64,000 bases of DNA from Annulohypoxylon bovei var. microspora (Eukaryota; Ascomycota; Sordariomycetes; Xylariales; Hypoxylaceae): contig MU405228.1 in NCBI GenBank assembly GCA_022836615.1, forward strand, positions 186,001-250,000, given 5' to 3'. The notes under the pieces were generated by a model that was not told the origin of the DNA, made no database searches, and saw only the letters and a program-made list of their open reading frames with translations. The position numbers were made by a program, and so were the translations under genes. Of this stretch, positions 1 through 10,682 are shown in pieces; within the stretch, counting starts at the first letter, position 1; the number at the start of each line of letters is the position of its first letter.

Positions 1-1206
1 GCTTAAGCTATTCTCGTCAGAGCCATCTGCTAGTTTGCCGAAATATGCCATATCCTCTTGCTTGAAGAACTGTAGTTCCCCAACGCCCGGGATTTCTTTG
101 GGCATCTGGCTTCCTCCTAGTCGTGTACTCTCCGGATCTTGCATCATGAAACCACCGTAGTTCTGGGGCAGAGGCGTAGCCACAACCCTGTGGAGGGGAG
201 GATGTGAAGTATATCCTGACGGTGGGTCAAGAGTCTTGTAGCCCTGCTCCTCACCGGGAAGCAATGCGTCCAACTCTTCATCGCCTAGCAGGCCAGGGGG
301 ACCAGGTAAATCTGTCTTGACAGCACCAGCTCCGATCGAGGATGGGTGCATCGGCGTGACTAGGCCGCTGTTGCCAATCGGGGTCGCAGACGGCGCCTGA
401 TCCCATCGCGATCTCTTTTTGGCTCCATCAGCAGCACTCGGAGTAGCAAGTGAGGGTGCCTGGTCCCATCGAGACCGTTTAGACTTGCCTTCAGCTGGCT
501 CAGACGAAGGTTCGTCTACAGCTGTTGAAGCAACATCCCACCTCTTCTTGCGCTTCCGGCCAGATGCTACAGCGTCGGTAGATCCAGCCTCTGAGTTCTC
601 CTTGTCCCCATCCTTGAGAGTTGCTTGATGATCCTCGTCGACATCCTTTCCTTCCCGCTTTGCTTGAATAGCGCGCTTAACGCGTTCTTCCTCCCTCTCT
701 ACCTCCCTCCGATCCATAATATCTCGATATGTATCCCCATCTTCGGCGGCACCTCCCTGGCGATTAAAGGCATCGGCTCTTGTTGGCGTGAGAACGCGAT
801 CGAAGCGGCGCTTATGATAGTCGGATTCGCGATCGATAATTCTTGTGCTGTTTTCGCCTCTGCCAGCAAAGGGGTCATCCTCTTCGACTCCATTGCCATG
901 GGCAAATTCGTCAATCTGGGCACGTGTCGCCGTGTACTGACCAACTAAACGACGTGAGCTATCAACATCTTCCATATCTTCATCTTCGCCATCGCCGGCG
1001 GGAATAGACGTGAGATATCCAGCATATTTATCACCTCCGTCGCGCTCGTAGAGGTCGGTGTCGAAAGATTCGGTCAGCTTCGCCTTAGTCGAGCTCTCGG
1101 ATCGCTGGTTGTTAGGATCGCGACCGCGAGATCCTTTCTTTGCAGCTGAAGCAGCGTTCCGCTCAGCCTGAAGCTTTCTAACGGCCTCGAAGTCAGCGTC
1201 TGCCAT
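1..1206 (-). CDS. SF3B1: Splicing factor 3B subunit 1 (SF3B1/Hsh155), N-terminal part, runs off the window
   Basis: The minus frame is open from ATG 1206-1204 to the window edge: 402 codons, no stop and no intron. SF3B1 is the HEAT-repeat scaffold of the U2 snRNP SF3b complex, which clamps the branch-point helix in the nucleus. What is visible is the disordered N-terminus. It has an acidic stretch near residues 75-85, repeated RWD/SRWDQAPS motifs around residues 225-275 that match the family's U2AF-ligand (ULM) tryptophan motifs, a proline- and glycine-rich linker, and near the edge the segment ELQFFKQEDMAYFGKL, which resembles the p14-binding region of SF3B1. The HEAT repeats must lie left of base 1. 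The start is the first ATG of the frame and gives the family-typical MADADFEAVRKLQ beginning. The identification is firm; the rest of the gene is not in the window. Confidence 0.92.
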   Translation of the reverse strand, partial: MADADFEAVRKLQAERNAASAAKKGSRGRDPNNQRSESSTKAKLTESFDTDLYERDGGDKYAGYLTSIPAGDGEDEDMEDVDSSRRLVGQYTATRAQIDEFAHGNGVEEDDPFAGRGENSTRIIDRESDYHKRRFDRVLTPTRADAFNRQGGAAEDGDTYRDIMDRREVEREEERVKRAIQAKREGKDVDEDHQATLKDGDKENSEAGSTDAVASGRKRKKRWDVASTAVDEPSSEPAEGKSKRSRWDQAPSLATPSAADGAKKRSRWDQAPSATPIGNSGLVTPMHPSSIGAGAVKTDLPGPPGLLGDEELDALLPGEEQGYKTLDPPSGYTSHPPLHRVVATPLPQNYGGFMMQDPESTRLGGSQMPKEIPGVGELQFFKQEDMAYFGKLADGSDENSLS

Positions 1207-2516
1207 GTTGGATCATTCAGCCGGACGCTATCTTGACCTTTTTTAGATGAACGCGGGTAGAGTGAAGGCTGGTTGACGATGAACGAGATTTCATGCGCTG
1301 ACGAGGCTCTAAAGAGGTTAGTTGATTCAGAGATAATGAAAGGCGTTTACTTAAGCTAGAGCCACCTGCAACCTGCATGTAGCCACTAGCGTGTATTTAG
1401 CTACATGAATTTGTGGCAAATCTATGTGGCTGGAACTATCATAAAACCTTGCTATACCGATTATGCTACATAATAGCATATCGTTCATTTTCAATAGAAT
1501 TGAGAATCACAACATTGAGATTTAGCTTCAATAAGTACTCTTTTATTTAATTGGATTATTGCCATTGATTTATCTTAAGAAAAGACCAGTTGTTACACAT
1601 TTACTTTGGCTATCAAATTGGCTGATAGGACAATTCATGATTACCTACTTACCCAGGTACATACCTCAAAAACAACAAGTCACATGAGACGAAGACAAGT
1701 TTAAAGCAGTAGGTAGCAAGTTGAAAGTAGGTAGTCATCATTTAAGACGAAAAAGCTATCTAGCTCCGTAGGCAGTCATGGTTATGCCAAGGCTTGCAAC
1801 GTACAGAAGTGGAAACACTGGTGTATCGTATCGAAACATGTGCAGCACAAAGGTCACAAGCAGACTAAACAGCTCAGTAGTCATTCCGTAGATTTACTAC
1901 GTAACTATCGCCGGACTGGCGTAGATGGCTGTTCAACCTCGAGTTAACTTCAGCCGATTCCACCCTTTTCAAATATCTGTCAAAGGTATGCCCTGCCTCT
2001 CAAACAGAATTTCCACATTGAATATCTCGATCCTTTCTCGTCCAAAATATCATCAACTCGTTTGTGTTTTCGAGTTGTGACACCAACACTAACTCCATCA
2101 GCAGCCGGGGGACGAGGCTGCGAGGCGATCCAGAAATGTACAAGGGGTACGGCAATGAAGGACTAATAACACATGGGTTGGTGAAAAAAACTAGGCATAT
2201 AAACATTAAGGTTGTTGGCGTTGTCGTAACTCGTGAAAACGCCAAAGATTAGCAAAATCCTCAGCGGATGTTTGATTCCTCCTCGATTCTCTTGTTTCTC
2301 GGCTTCGACAGGTCAGCCTGTTGGTTGGGTATCTTTGGTGTAATATCGATTTCCTGGCTCTCAGCGAGCGTCAGGTCTATTTCTGTGATTTTTTTTCCTC
2401 CCTTGGGGACAACACTAGACTCATCAAATGACAGGCTCGTGCTAAATATGCCCGTTATCCAAGACTCAGTTGCCAGGATTTTAACGGTATTAATAAGACC
2501 ATGTCGGCGAGAGTTC
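1207..2516. other. Intergenic spacer SF3B1-RAX2
   Basis: This spacer holds the promoter side of SF3B1 and the 3' flank of RAX2. It is AT-rich and contains short CTACCTAC-type runs (about 1640-1730). Two small overlapping frames at 2000-2252 have no protein-like features. I see no gene, RNA or mobile element. Confidence 0.6.
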
Positions 2517-5500
2517 TCACACAGTCGGGGCTCCGGGTCTACCTTGGTTTAGGGAATGAAGTAGCTCATGCGGCGGTATTCGTTGCATGCCACTGCCACG
2601 ATCGAACATAGATGTCGGAGCTGGGATATAACCTTCCCGCTTCTTGCGATATCGATCTAATGCAAGGCCAGCAAGTACAATGAGTACCATGAGACCTAAG
2701 GATATGGCCAATCCAATGAGAGCAACAAACACGAGCGGCATACCACCATTACCTAGAGATATAATTAGCGAATTGTACTGTGACAATCGATGAAGTAAGC
2801 TTACTTGAAGAGGTGAAGAAATTTTCTTTCTGTACGAAAATCCGAGAGATTGATCCCGTCGCGCCATTCATATTTGATGTCAGTGCGAAGGGTCGGACTG
2901 TAGTGCCGTTGAAGATTGCGCTCGATGCTGTACCAAATCCTGGTATTCCGATAGAGCCTGTAAGTAAGAGCACTTGGTTCGAAGCAACGAGATCCGTCGA
3001 ATCATGGGATCCCGTTATAGTGAACACCTGCAAGCTGCTAATCACAGTAGTCTGATCCAGCGCAACGCCCGCGGACTTCCAGGATGAACCGTCATACTTC
3101 ATCAGATACGTCGAACCATTAGATTCAGCGCCGGCAACCCAGACCTGTTTTCCATCACTGCTTGCAGCAGTCAGAGCATTGACGGGGCCTGGAAGATCCG
3201 AGGCGCCTGAAAATGTAGTCCAGTGATTGCCAGAAGCATCATATGACGCCAGATACGCCGTTGTGCCGTTGATTGTCAAGTTGCCACCCGCGAATAGGGC
3301 GGAATTGCTCGACCACATCATAGAGTTGACATCACCCCCCAGCTCGAAGCCGGGACGATTCCACTGATTAGTTGAGGTGCTAAAAAGACAAACACCGGGG
3401 CAGGGAAGTGATCCAGCTCTGTCAAAAGATCCGCCGACGTAGACATCTGAACTCTCCGGCCGCACCTTGACAGAGGAGACAGTGACGTTATCGCCAACCA
3501 AAGCCGGCGGTTGATTGTTAAATGAATTTGACACCAAGTTATACGAAATGAGGCCATTGACATCGGATCCTTGAGCCGTGCCATTAACTCGCCCACCAGC
3601 ATACAAATTATCACCCTGGACCGCGAGCGATAAGAAAACGGAGTCTACGGATATTTCGGTACCCAGGCCTGTCACGGAGTTAGAGTCCGCACCATTGATT
3701 AAAGCCAGGTTGTAAATGGTCGATCCATTAGAGGCGTTCGCGACGAAGTGGCCACCAAGGATTGTAATGTTCCTCCCGTCACTTTCGTAGAATGCCCCGG
3801 TAACAACACCGGCGATAGTTTCGGTACTATTGAGCAGACTATCACGCTTGGAGAATCCACTTGTGGAGCTGTTGGACACGCTGACTGGTGGTTGGATGCT
3901 AATAGGGAAGCTGCCAAACCCATCAGAGAAAGTCGCGGCGCCATTTGCTTGAAGAAGCTGTGAAGAGATAGAACCGGCGTAGAGAGTTTCGTTGTCTGAC
4001 ACAGCCAGTGACGTCGAAAGTATACCGCTCACAAGCGGAACTGTCGCATTTAAGTTCTGTAGCCAATTGCTTTGCGATTTAACCCAAACGGCAAACCCAG
4101 TCGCCTCAATAGCTGTGTTACTACCGAATGCGAGTAAGTGCGAGAAGTCACCAGTTAAGGCGAGAACATCTTCTGTTGCGCTGTTGCTCAGGTTTAATGT
4201 AGTTGGCACAATACTTGTTACAGTTCCATCCACGCCGGCTCCGAGTGCGGTCCACTTATTAGCTGTGCTATCATAGACGGCAACATTGTCTAATCCTGAT
4301 GCGGACCCCACCCGGGTGTTGTTGAACCTACCGCCGACGAATAGTTGATCTCCGCTCAAGTACATCGATAGGACTTCACCGTTTAGACCGCCATCGAGAG
4401 CTAGAGTCTGACCGTTGTTGTTGATGGCAACAATATTTTGCACGCTGTCGGAAGTAAAATTCCCACCAACAAAGGTCCTGTCACTGGTAGCGACTACAGA
4501 CGCAACTGCGGAATTGTTCGAGAATGAGGAACCGAGCTTAATGAAGGCGGAACTAGAAAAATCGGATACATCAACTGTGGCACTGCTAGGGTCATATTCG
4601 AACAACCCATTCAGACCTCCAGTAGAATTAAGCAGCTCAAACCCAACCCTTTGAGCTACCATGACGAAGTTGTCGCCGGGTATAGATTGTGCCTGGCCGG
4701 GAACAGGCGTCATGGTAATACTAGGTCGGAAAGAACTTGAGCTAGCGTCGACGGATCCAATATGAAGCTGGTCATATTTATCGTACTCATTGGTCTGGTA
4801 GAGAATCCTAGAATCCAATGTTCGGTTGGTACCAGTAGCTGATAATGTCCCTGATACATTGACTTGACCACGTGTCAAACAGGTGTTGTCTTGGAGGCAA
4901 CCTGGAGTGTACAGCTTAATGATGTATTCACCAGATTCCCTGATATCAGGGTAAAACACAACTGAAGCAGCATCAGATGCAACAGGTTTCGACAACTGAG
5001 CTGATAGATATTGCGAGTTACTCTGTCCCGATGTAGTAACAGTCCAAGGGCCTGTAGCTGTGGCTGTCGAAGGTGTTGTAGTATTGGCGCAGCTCGGTTC
5101 ATTGAAATCGTTGATCGCAAAAGCGAAGATATCATCCTGGAATAATTGGATACCATCCAAACCACCGCCGCTACCGTACCAAGCAGATACATCAAGACTA
5201 AAAGCATTCATCCCGATCCTATTTACGAAGTGGAAGTCCTGAAACTTAACGGAAGAATCGCTGCTAAGAGGACATTCACTGGTGCACGTGAGATTCTGGT
5301 TGGTCGCCGGGTCGATATAGGTAAAGTTCATGATGCCGTTGATTGGTTGGGCAGTAAACCTCCATGTCTTCGTCCCTCGGCCGTCTTGGTGAGTATTCCA
5401 GAGCCGAAGTTTAGTAGGTTCGAACCCGAAGTCGAAGGTAGCCTTCCACGCTCCTGCGGTGTTGTCTTCCAAGAGCCATGTATTGCCAGCACCATCAACC

Positions 5501-6279
5501 CCATCGGTTTTACAAACGATGTTCTTCGGGTCGCTGAAACCTGTGGTTGACGTGCCCTGGTCAGCTTGGATAGTCGCAGTAGAAAGATTGATAATCTGGC
5601 CATCGGGCGTATTCGGTGTACTCGTATTTCCTAGGCCAGTAAAGCTCCCGCCGAAGATGATATGTCCACTAGGCGCCTTCGTAATCGAGTTCACGGGTCC
5701 ATTAAAACCAGCAAATGGCAAGCTTGCCCAGTTTTTCGATGCGAGCCATGTTATCGCATTAGTCGAGTCCGCTGCTCTGAAGCTACCCCCAACATAAACC
5801 TTGCTAGCCGCATCATCACAGAACAAGCTGTTAACTTGACCGGAAAGATTAGCTATAGGTGTGACCTTGGAGGTATTAGGATCAAACGAAGCAATTCCAG
5901 GTGACTGTACACCGCCTAAACTAGTAAAATTACCACCTAGAATGACCTGTCCCTGAAACAGGCACATAGTCTGAATAGATGCGTCCGCTTCCAGAAGACT
6001 GACGAACAGACCATTCGGAAGGCGAGTTAGAAGTTGCTCAGACCCGTTCGTGTTGAAGGGTTGCTCGGTTTGCCCTTCATATTGGTAGAGGGAAATGCCA
6101 TTAAAGTCGCCAGCGATTCCAACTCTTCCCAGTTGGCTCGTATCGAGATTCGCGTCGGGTATCGAATTAAAGGTGATTGCTTGAGAGAGTGATGAAAGGG
6201 AGGCGAGTGTGAGAAGCCATGATGACGACATTGATAAGTTGCTACGCATAGCATAGCTCCGACCAAATGATATCTTCAT
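2517..6279 (-). CDS. RAX2: Rax2-type cortical polarity marker, single-pass membrane protein
   Basis: There are two exons, 6279-2805 and 2752-2517, with a 52-nt GT-AG intron at 2753-2804 (donor gtaagc, acceptor ctctag). Without the intron the frame would stop before the membrane anchor. The product is 1236 aa, the usual Rax2 size. Order of parts: an N-terminal signal sequence; a very long extracellular region of repeated G-GGxF-type beta-propeller-like motifs (VILGGNF, VYVGGSF, IIFGGSF, LFVGGRF, LYAGGRV) with many N-x-S/T glycosylation sites; one transmembrane helix at about residues 1164-1188 (VFVALIGLAISLGLMV onward); and a short basic cytosolic tail. Rax2 marks sites of polarised growth or septation at the cell cortex. 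A second in-frame ATG at 6249 (residue 11) puts the hydrophobic signal core closer to the N-terminus and may be the true start. Confidence 0.93.
2753..2804 (-). other. Phase-1 intron of RAX2
   Basis: The donor is gtaagc and the acceptor ctctag on the minus strand. Removing it joins TCA-A to GT-AAT and brings the transmembrane exon into frame. It is the only intron in a 3.7 kb gene and lies next to the membrane anchor. Confidence 0.85.
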
Positions 6280-8909
6280 AGTTAATCGTGACCTATGACC
6301 GAGGCAATATAATGCGCCTCGGTCTCAAATACTTCCGAATTTGAAGTACCACTACTGACGAAAAATCGTCTTCCGACACGGCGCAAACGCTCTATTTTCC
6401 GACGGAGTCCATAGCCTCGAGGGAATCAATATATAGCTTGGATAGCAGCGAATCTAGAAGCCGACAAGATACAACAAATTAAGCGGTGTCGCGACGTGTT
6501 TTTGTGTATTCTAGGGCGACAATCCGAGACGTGCGAAACTTACGTCGTAAACAGAAAACTAAGCGAATGAATGGATCGATGTCGGGAGATGGCGAAGGTA
6601 CGCAGAATCAATTAAGATCGCAATCTCGAATTGAAGATTGAGGATTGAGGATTGTTATTGTGTTCGTGATCGGGAGGGTTGCGTAGTCTTGGTTCGAGTT
6701 CCAAGATTTTGGGAAATTGAACTTAGTTGGGCGTGCTAGTCGTGCTAGGTATTCGTGCTAGTCGTACTAGTCTCCTAGTGTAGAGTTGACAAGTCGGAAT
6801 GGGCTGTGCTACAATACCCAAGTGCCTGCCCGAAGTGTGTTGTCACCAGTGCTAGCGTGGGGTGGTACCTGCGCTGATACCTTATTAGTTCATCTCATTT
6901 ACTTCACCTTCAATTAAAGATTTCCGCCAATTATTACCCAAATAAGCCCATGGTGAGGGATGATTGAATCGAAACATGAGATGAAAAAAAGCAAAAGGAA
7001 AAAAAACAGGGCTTGTTATTGGAACATGATATAACAAGTGATATAAGGATGTTTTGCTAAAGAATTAAATCAAGCAAACAGTATTGCGTAGTATAACGCG
7101 AATGTACTACACATGTTTTTCGCTCGCTAACGGAAATATCCACGGATGACAACAACGGGAGAACGGGGTTCATCACTTACGAGGTTTCAAGCGATACTCG
7201 CGAAAGATGCGACAGTCGGCCGATTGTATTACACCAGGGGTGATGTGTGTTGCCAACTGTGATACTTGTGAGCAGAAGTGAGGCTTTCCTACCAACTAGG
7301 CCACACAAGATCCCAACATCCAAATCTCCTTCGTTGTACGGTGATTTCTGTTTAATTAGATACCTAGGTACCTAGGATATAGGCAATTGATGTTGGCAGG
7401 GACTAGCCCGATTTGCCAAGCAAGTCGTGATTTGGGTGAATATCTGACGATTCTTTTTTTTCTTCTCGGAAACGAGCGAAGTGGGAACGTTGAATTAGTT
7501 CCCTTTGAAAAAATGAGCGGATGTGGACGATGTGGACGATGGGTGACGACACGATCGCACTTAGTGTTCCTTGACTGTCCCAGAACTCGGTGTTGTCAGA
7601 CGTGGCCTGCCGAATAATGCTGTCCTCAGATCAGGGGCTTAGCAACAAGTGGTGATTGGATAGTTGAGGAGATCGAACGAGCGACTAGAAGCGAGAAGAA
7701 AAAAAGAATGATAAAAGAGAGAGGATGGCGCAACAAGCAAGTATGTAAATTATCGGGCGCTTTCGTACGCCGTCTTGAGGATTTACCTGCGCAATAGGGG
7801 AATGGGGGGAAAGGAGTGACAATATTTTTTGGTGTTTTTTTTAACCTCTGCGTCGAACGGTAAAAAAGAGCAACCAGCGTTCCACGGGAAGAATCAGAGC
7901 GGAAGAGTAGGAAGGATGGAAGGGAGGCTTGGGAGGGTCTGCACCTGCAGTAGCGGCAAATTTGTTCTGATTTTCCTCTGCAGAGATGTACGCTTCAAGG
8001 TATGGTTCATGTGGTCATAAGGGGCAGTAGCAAGGGGGTTTCCGCGTATGTTTAGGGTGCTTACAGGGGTTCTAGGGATCCAAGGTTTGTTCCTGAAAGC
8101 CAAGACAATTCTTGGAAGCCGTAAATCTCATCTTCCAATCTGTGACTGGTCTAGTCTCACCATCAGACTACAAACGGTCCGCAAAGATAGGCCAGACCCG
8201 GGAGGCTACCCGTGGTATTTCCTCGTGTTTCTAAAATCTGACGTATTTTCAACCAATCCTGTACAACTTAACGATTTCTTCAGCGTGTAACCCGGGGATT
8301 TCGACGTCCTCCATAACCATTATCCGGTGTGCCAGAACTTCAAGTAAAGACCAACAACGCAACAAGAAGAAACAGAGAAGCTAGCTAGGACAATAACAGA
8401 TCCGATAGTACAGTACATTTCATATTAATTATCTTAAAGGTAAGTTATGTTTCACCCATACCCACCACTAACATCACGATAGCAAAGGGTGGGGATGGAG
8501 GAGGGGGGAAACGCTGCCTCTGAAAAGCCCCAGGGCTACGTAATCATATGGAGGTATGTCTGAGTTCTCATCGGACGAACCACGATTCATTATATCCACC
8601 TAGTGAATCTATATAAACAAATCCACAAGTGAGGAAAACATGGACACGGTTACTAGTCGCATGAGGTTCTAGGGAAGAGAAACTTGATGATCCGCACATG
8701 GGTCGAAGGATTGAACAATTAGATGAATCTACAACCTAGCCTTATTACTGACCCAATATCATACTCCATACGGCATATTTTGGCGCGGGGGCTAAGCATC
8801 AAATGTGTATGGTATAGAGGCGGATAGAGCTAACTTGACTCTCACATCAGTACACCATATAGCTATTACTATTTGTAAAAACAATAACTAAGTCATAATT
8901 CATATCTCA
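6280..8909. other. 2.6 kb intergenic region between RAX2 and LCL3
   Basis: The RAX2 promoter and 5' leader presumably lie at 6280-6900. A short near-tandem repeat (ATTGAAGATTGAGGATTGAGG-like) lies around 6640 and a TACCTAGGTACCTAGG palindromic run at 7361-7377. The open frames at 7387-7617, 7829-8020 and 8048-8290 look random in composition and have no splice partners I can find. The last several hundred bases are AT-rich and are probably the LCL3 3' flank. I see no gene here. Confidence 0.55.
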
Positions 8910-9769
8910 TCATTTGGCGTTATTGTTTTGTGACTCTGCTAAGTTCATTCGAGTCTTGTAATCTCGAGGACTCTCGAAGAACTGCGGCTCGCTGCCCCAC
9001 ATTCCTCGTTTCTTCTCCTTTGCCTTAACCTCTGCGGCCTTGTACTTCTCCTCGAGGCCACCAAACTCGGCCCCGGTCTTGGCCTCATATGTCGTGGCCA
9101 GACCTCTCTTTAGCATTTCCAAGCCAACGTCCCGGCGGAGTAGGAACCGTCTCACAAATACGGTAGCGACGACACGATCATATTGATCACGCTTGTAGAT
9201 CTTGGCTCGCACCCGTCGGCCAAGTATATAACTAGATAGCCAGGCTAAAGCGTCTGTCGAGTACGGTTGAGCGGGTCGTCCAAAGTGAGCGCCTTCTGGT
9301 GCGTCAATACCGGCAATACGTATTGGAATCTAAAAGCAACCAAGGTCAGTGATAAGGAGACAATAAAATAAGAAACACATCAGGATTAGGATATGCCTAC
9401 CGTCATGTTCTTCAACTGGGGCTTCTTAGTGGGCACTCTTCGCAGCCAACCCCAACCGGCCAAACGACCACCGGGTGTGTGGTACAGGTGGAAGTTGTCT
9501 CCATCTCCAACGCTCGTGACTCGACCGAATAGACTTCTCCTTCTAAAAAAGCCCGGTTGTATGTAGGTGGCTCCAGGTATTCGGCGTAGGTATGAGCGGT
9601 AGATCTTCAACGATGCGAGGACGGTTGTTGTCACAAGCAAAGTTGGGACCCAATTTCTCGGATCTTTATAATGTTCCCAATCGGTTCCATTCAGACTATC
9701 GTCCCAGGAGACTGACTGCCTCGAAGACTCATCATCTTTCTTGGAGGCAGGAGTAAAAGGCCATACCAT
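8910..9769 (-). CDS. LCL3: Lcl3 family membrane-anchored endonuclease with staphylococcal-nuclease fold
   Basis: Exons are 9769-9401 and 9329-8910, with a 71-nt intron (donor gtaggc, acceptor ttttag); the protein is 262 aa. The order is typical of fungal Lcl3: a short cytosolic N-terminus, one transmembrane segment near residues 40-58 (VPTLLVTTTVLASLKIY), then a thermonuclease-like domain. Domain motifs are SLFGRVTSVGDGDNFHLYHTPGG, given here only as a landmark around residues 78-100; IPIRIAGIDAPEG right after the intron (residues 124-136), with the metal-binding Asp; and the RAKIYKRDQYDRVVATVFVRR strand region containing the second catalytic Arg. Family members are predicted mitochondrial or membrane nucleases, and the substrate is not known. 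The gene is divergent from YVC1. I judge the family call solid and the activity inferred. Confidence 0.92.
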
Positions 9770-10682
9770 AATGGTTATGACTTTGAGAAGTCAGCGACCC
9801 GGAGAATCGAATGAAGAGAGTTGTTGAGTATTTAAAGTCTTGTGGACCAGGCTGGTGATACACAATTGGCGGTGTTGCGACCCCCGCGACTTTACCAAAT
9901 AGAGCAAAAAAATAGTCTTATCTTATCTCTTCCCTTAAATATGGATCCACTGATCCCCAATCCCAATCCCCAGCTTTAGACCAGTCAAATGATCAGTGGA
10001 TCAAGCATGTGTCGAGCATGTTGCAAAACCTTGGAAAGCCCCATCGACGTCAATGTGCAGCTGTCGCCAACTTAATCTAGATGTACATTTAGCTCGGTAT
10101 ATGTAGGTTGTTATATACGTAGGAAGGAGCTACATACCTACCTGGGTACCTATCTATTAGTCAAAACGCGAGCGATAAATGGCACCTGGGATCTGGAAAT
10201 GTGAAACAGAGATACCCAGGTAATTATATAATTATCTTAGGTTAGCAACTTTTGCTATTTCTCTCGGCCAGATGTCAGTCTAAGCGTAAACACTTTCTTT
10301 CATGCATGTGGGCAATTAGTATACTACATACCTACCTACCTATTCTCCACGAACAATATCTATCCACGAGACCGAGGCACTTTTAAGCTTCAATTCTCTC
10401 CTCACGACGACATCTAACCACGTCAATCCAAAGCCACATCAACAACTATTCATACAACCACTCAATCGTCAGAAAACTTTTCATAAGCAGCCGATCTCTT
10501 CACTCCCTGTATTCATATTACAAGTATTGGCTGAAAAGCTTAACGTTATTCTCTCTGCACTCATTGGTTTAAGCCATCGATCAATGATTAAAGCATATAT
10601 TACAGCCTAGGTGTCTGCCTAGGTAATAATTTCAGTGCTGGTTAGGATTTTTCCTCCGGATGTGGATTTCTCAAGTTTTACG
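9770..10682. other. Divergent promoter region LCL3 / YVC1
   Basis: This 913-bp spacer separates two genes transcribed away from each other. The YVC1-proximal 350 bp are rich in pyrimidine and CAACTA/ACAACCA-type sequence, as in a fungal 5' leader. CTACCTACCTA runs lie near 10140 and 10330. I see no conserved element I can name. Confidence 0.5.

Noticed and set aside
6686..6706. T-arm-like hairpin CTTGG-TTCGAGTT-CCAAG
   Set aside because: The loop is eight bases instead of seven and no anticodon or D arm can be folded upstream.
7285..7325. tRNA-like D-arm (TGGCCTAGTTGGTAGGA) on the minus strand
   Set aside because: No T-arm with a GTTCRA core at the right distance, no anticodon stem and no closing acceptor stem.
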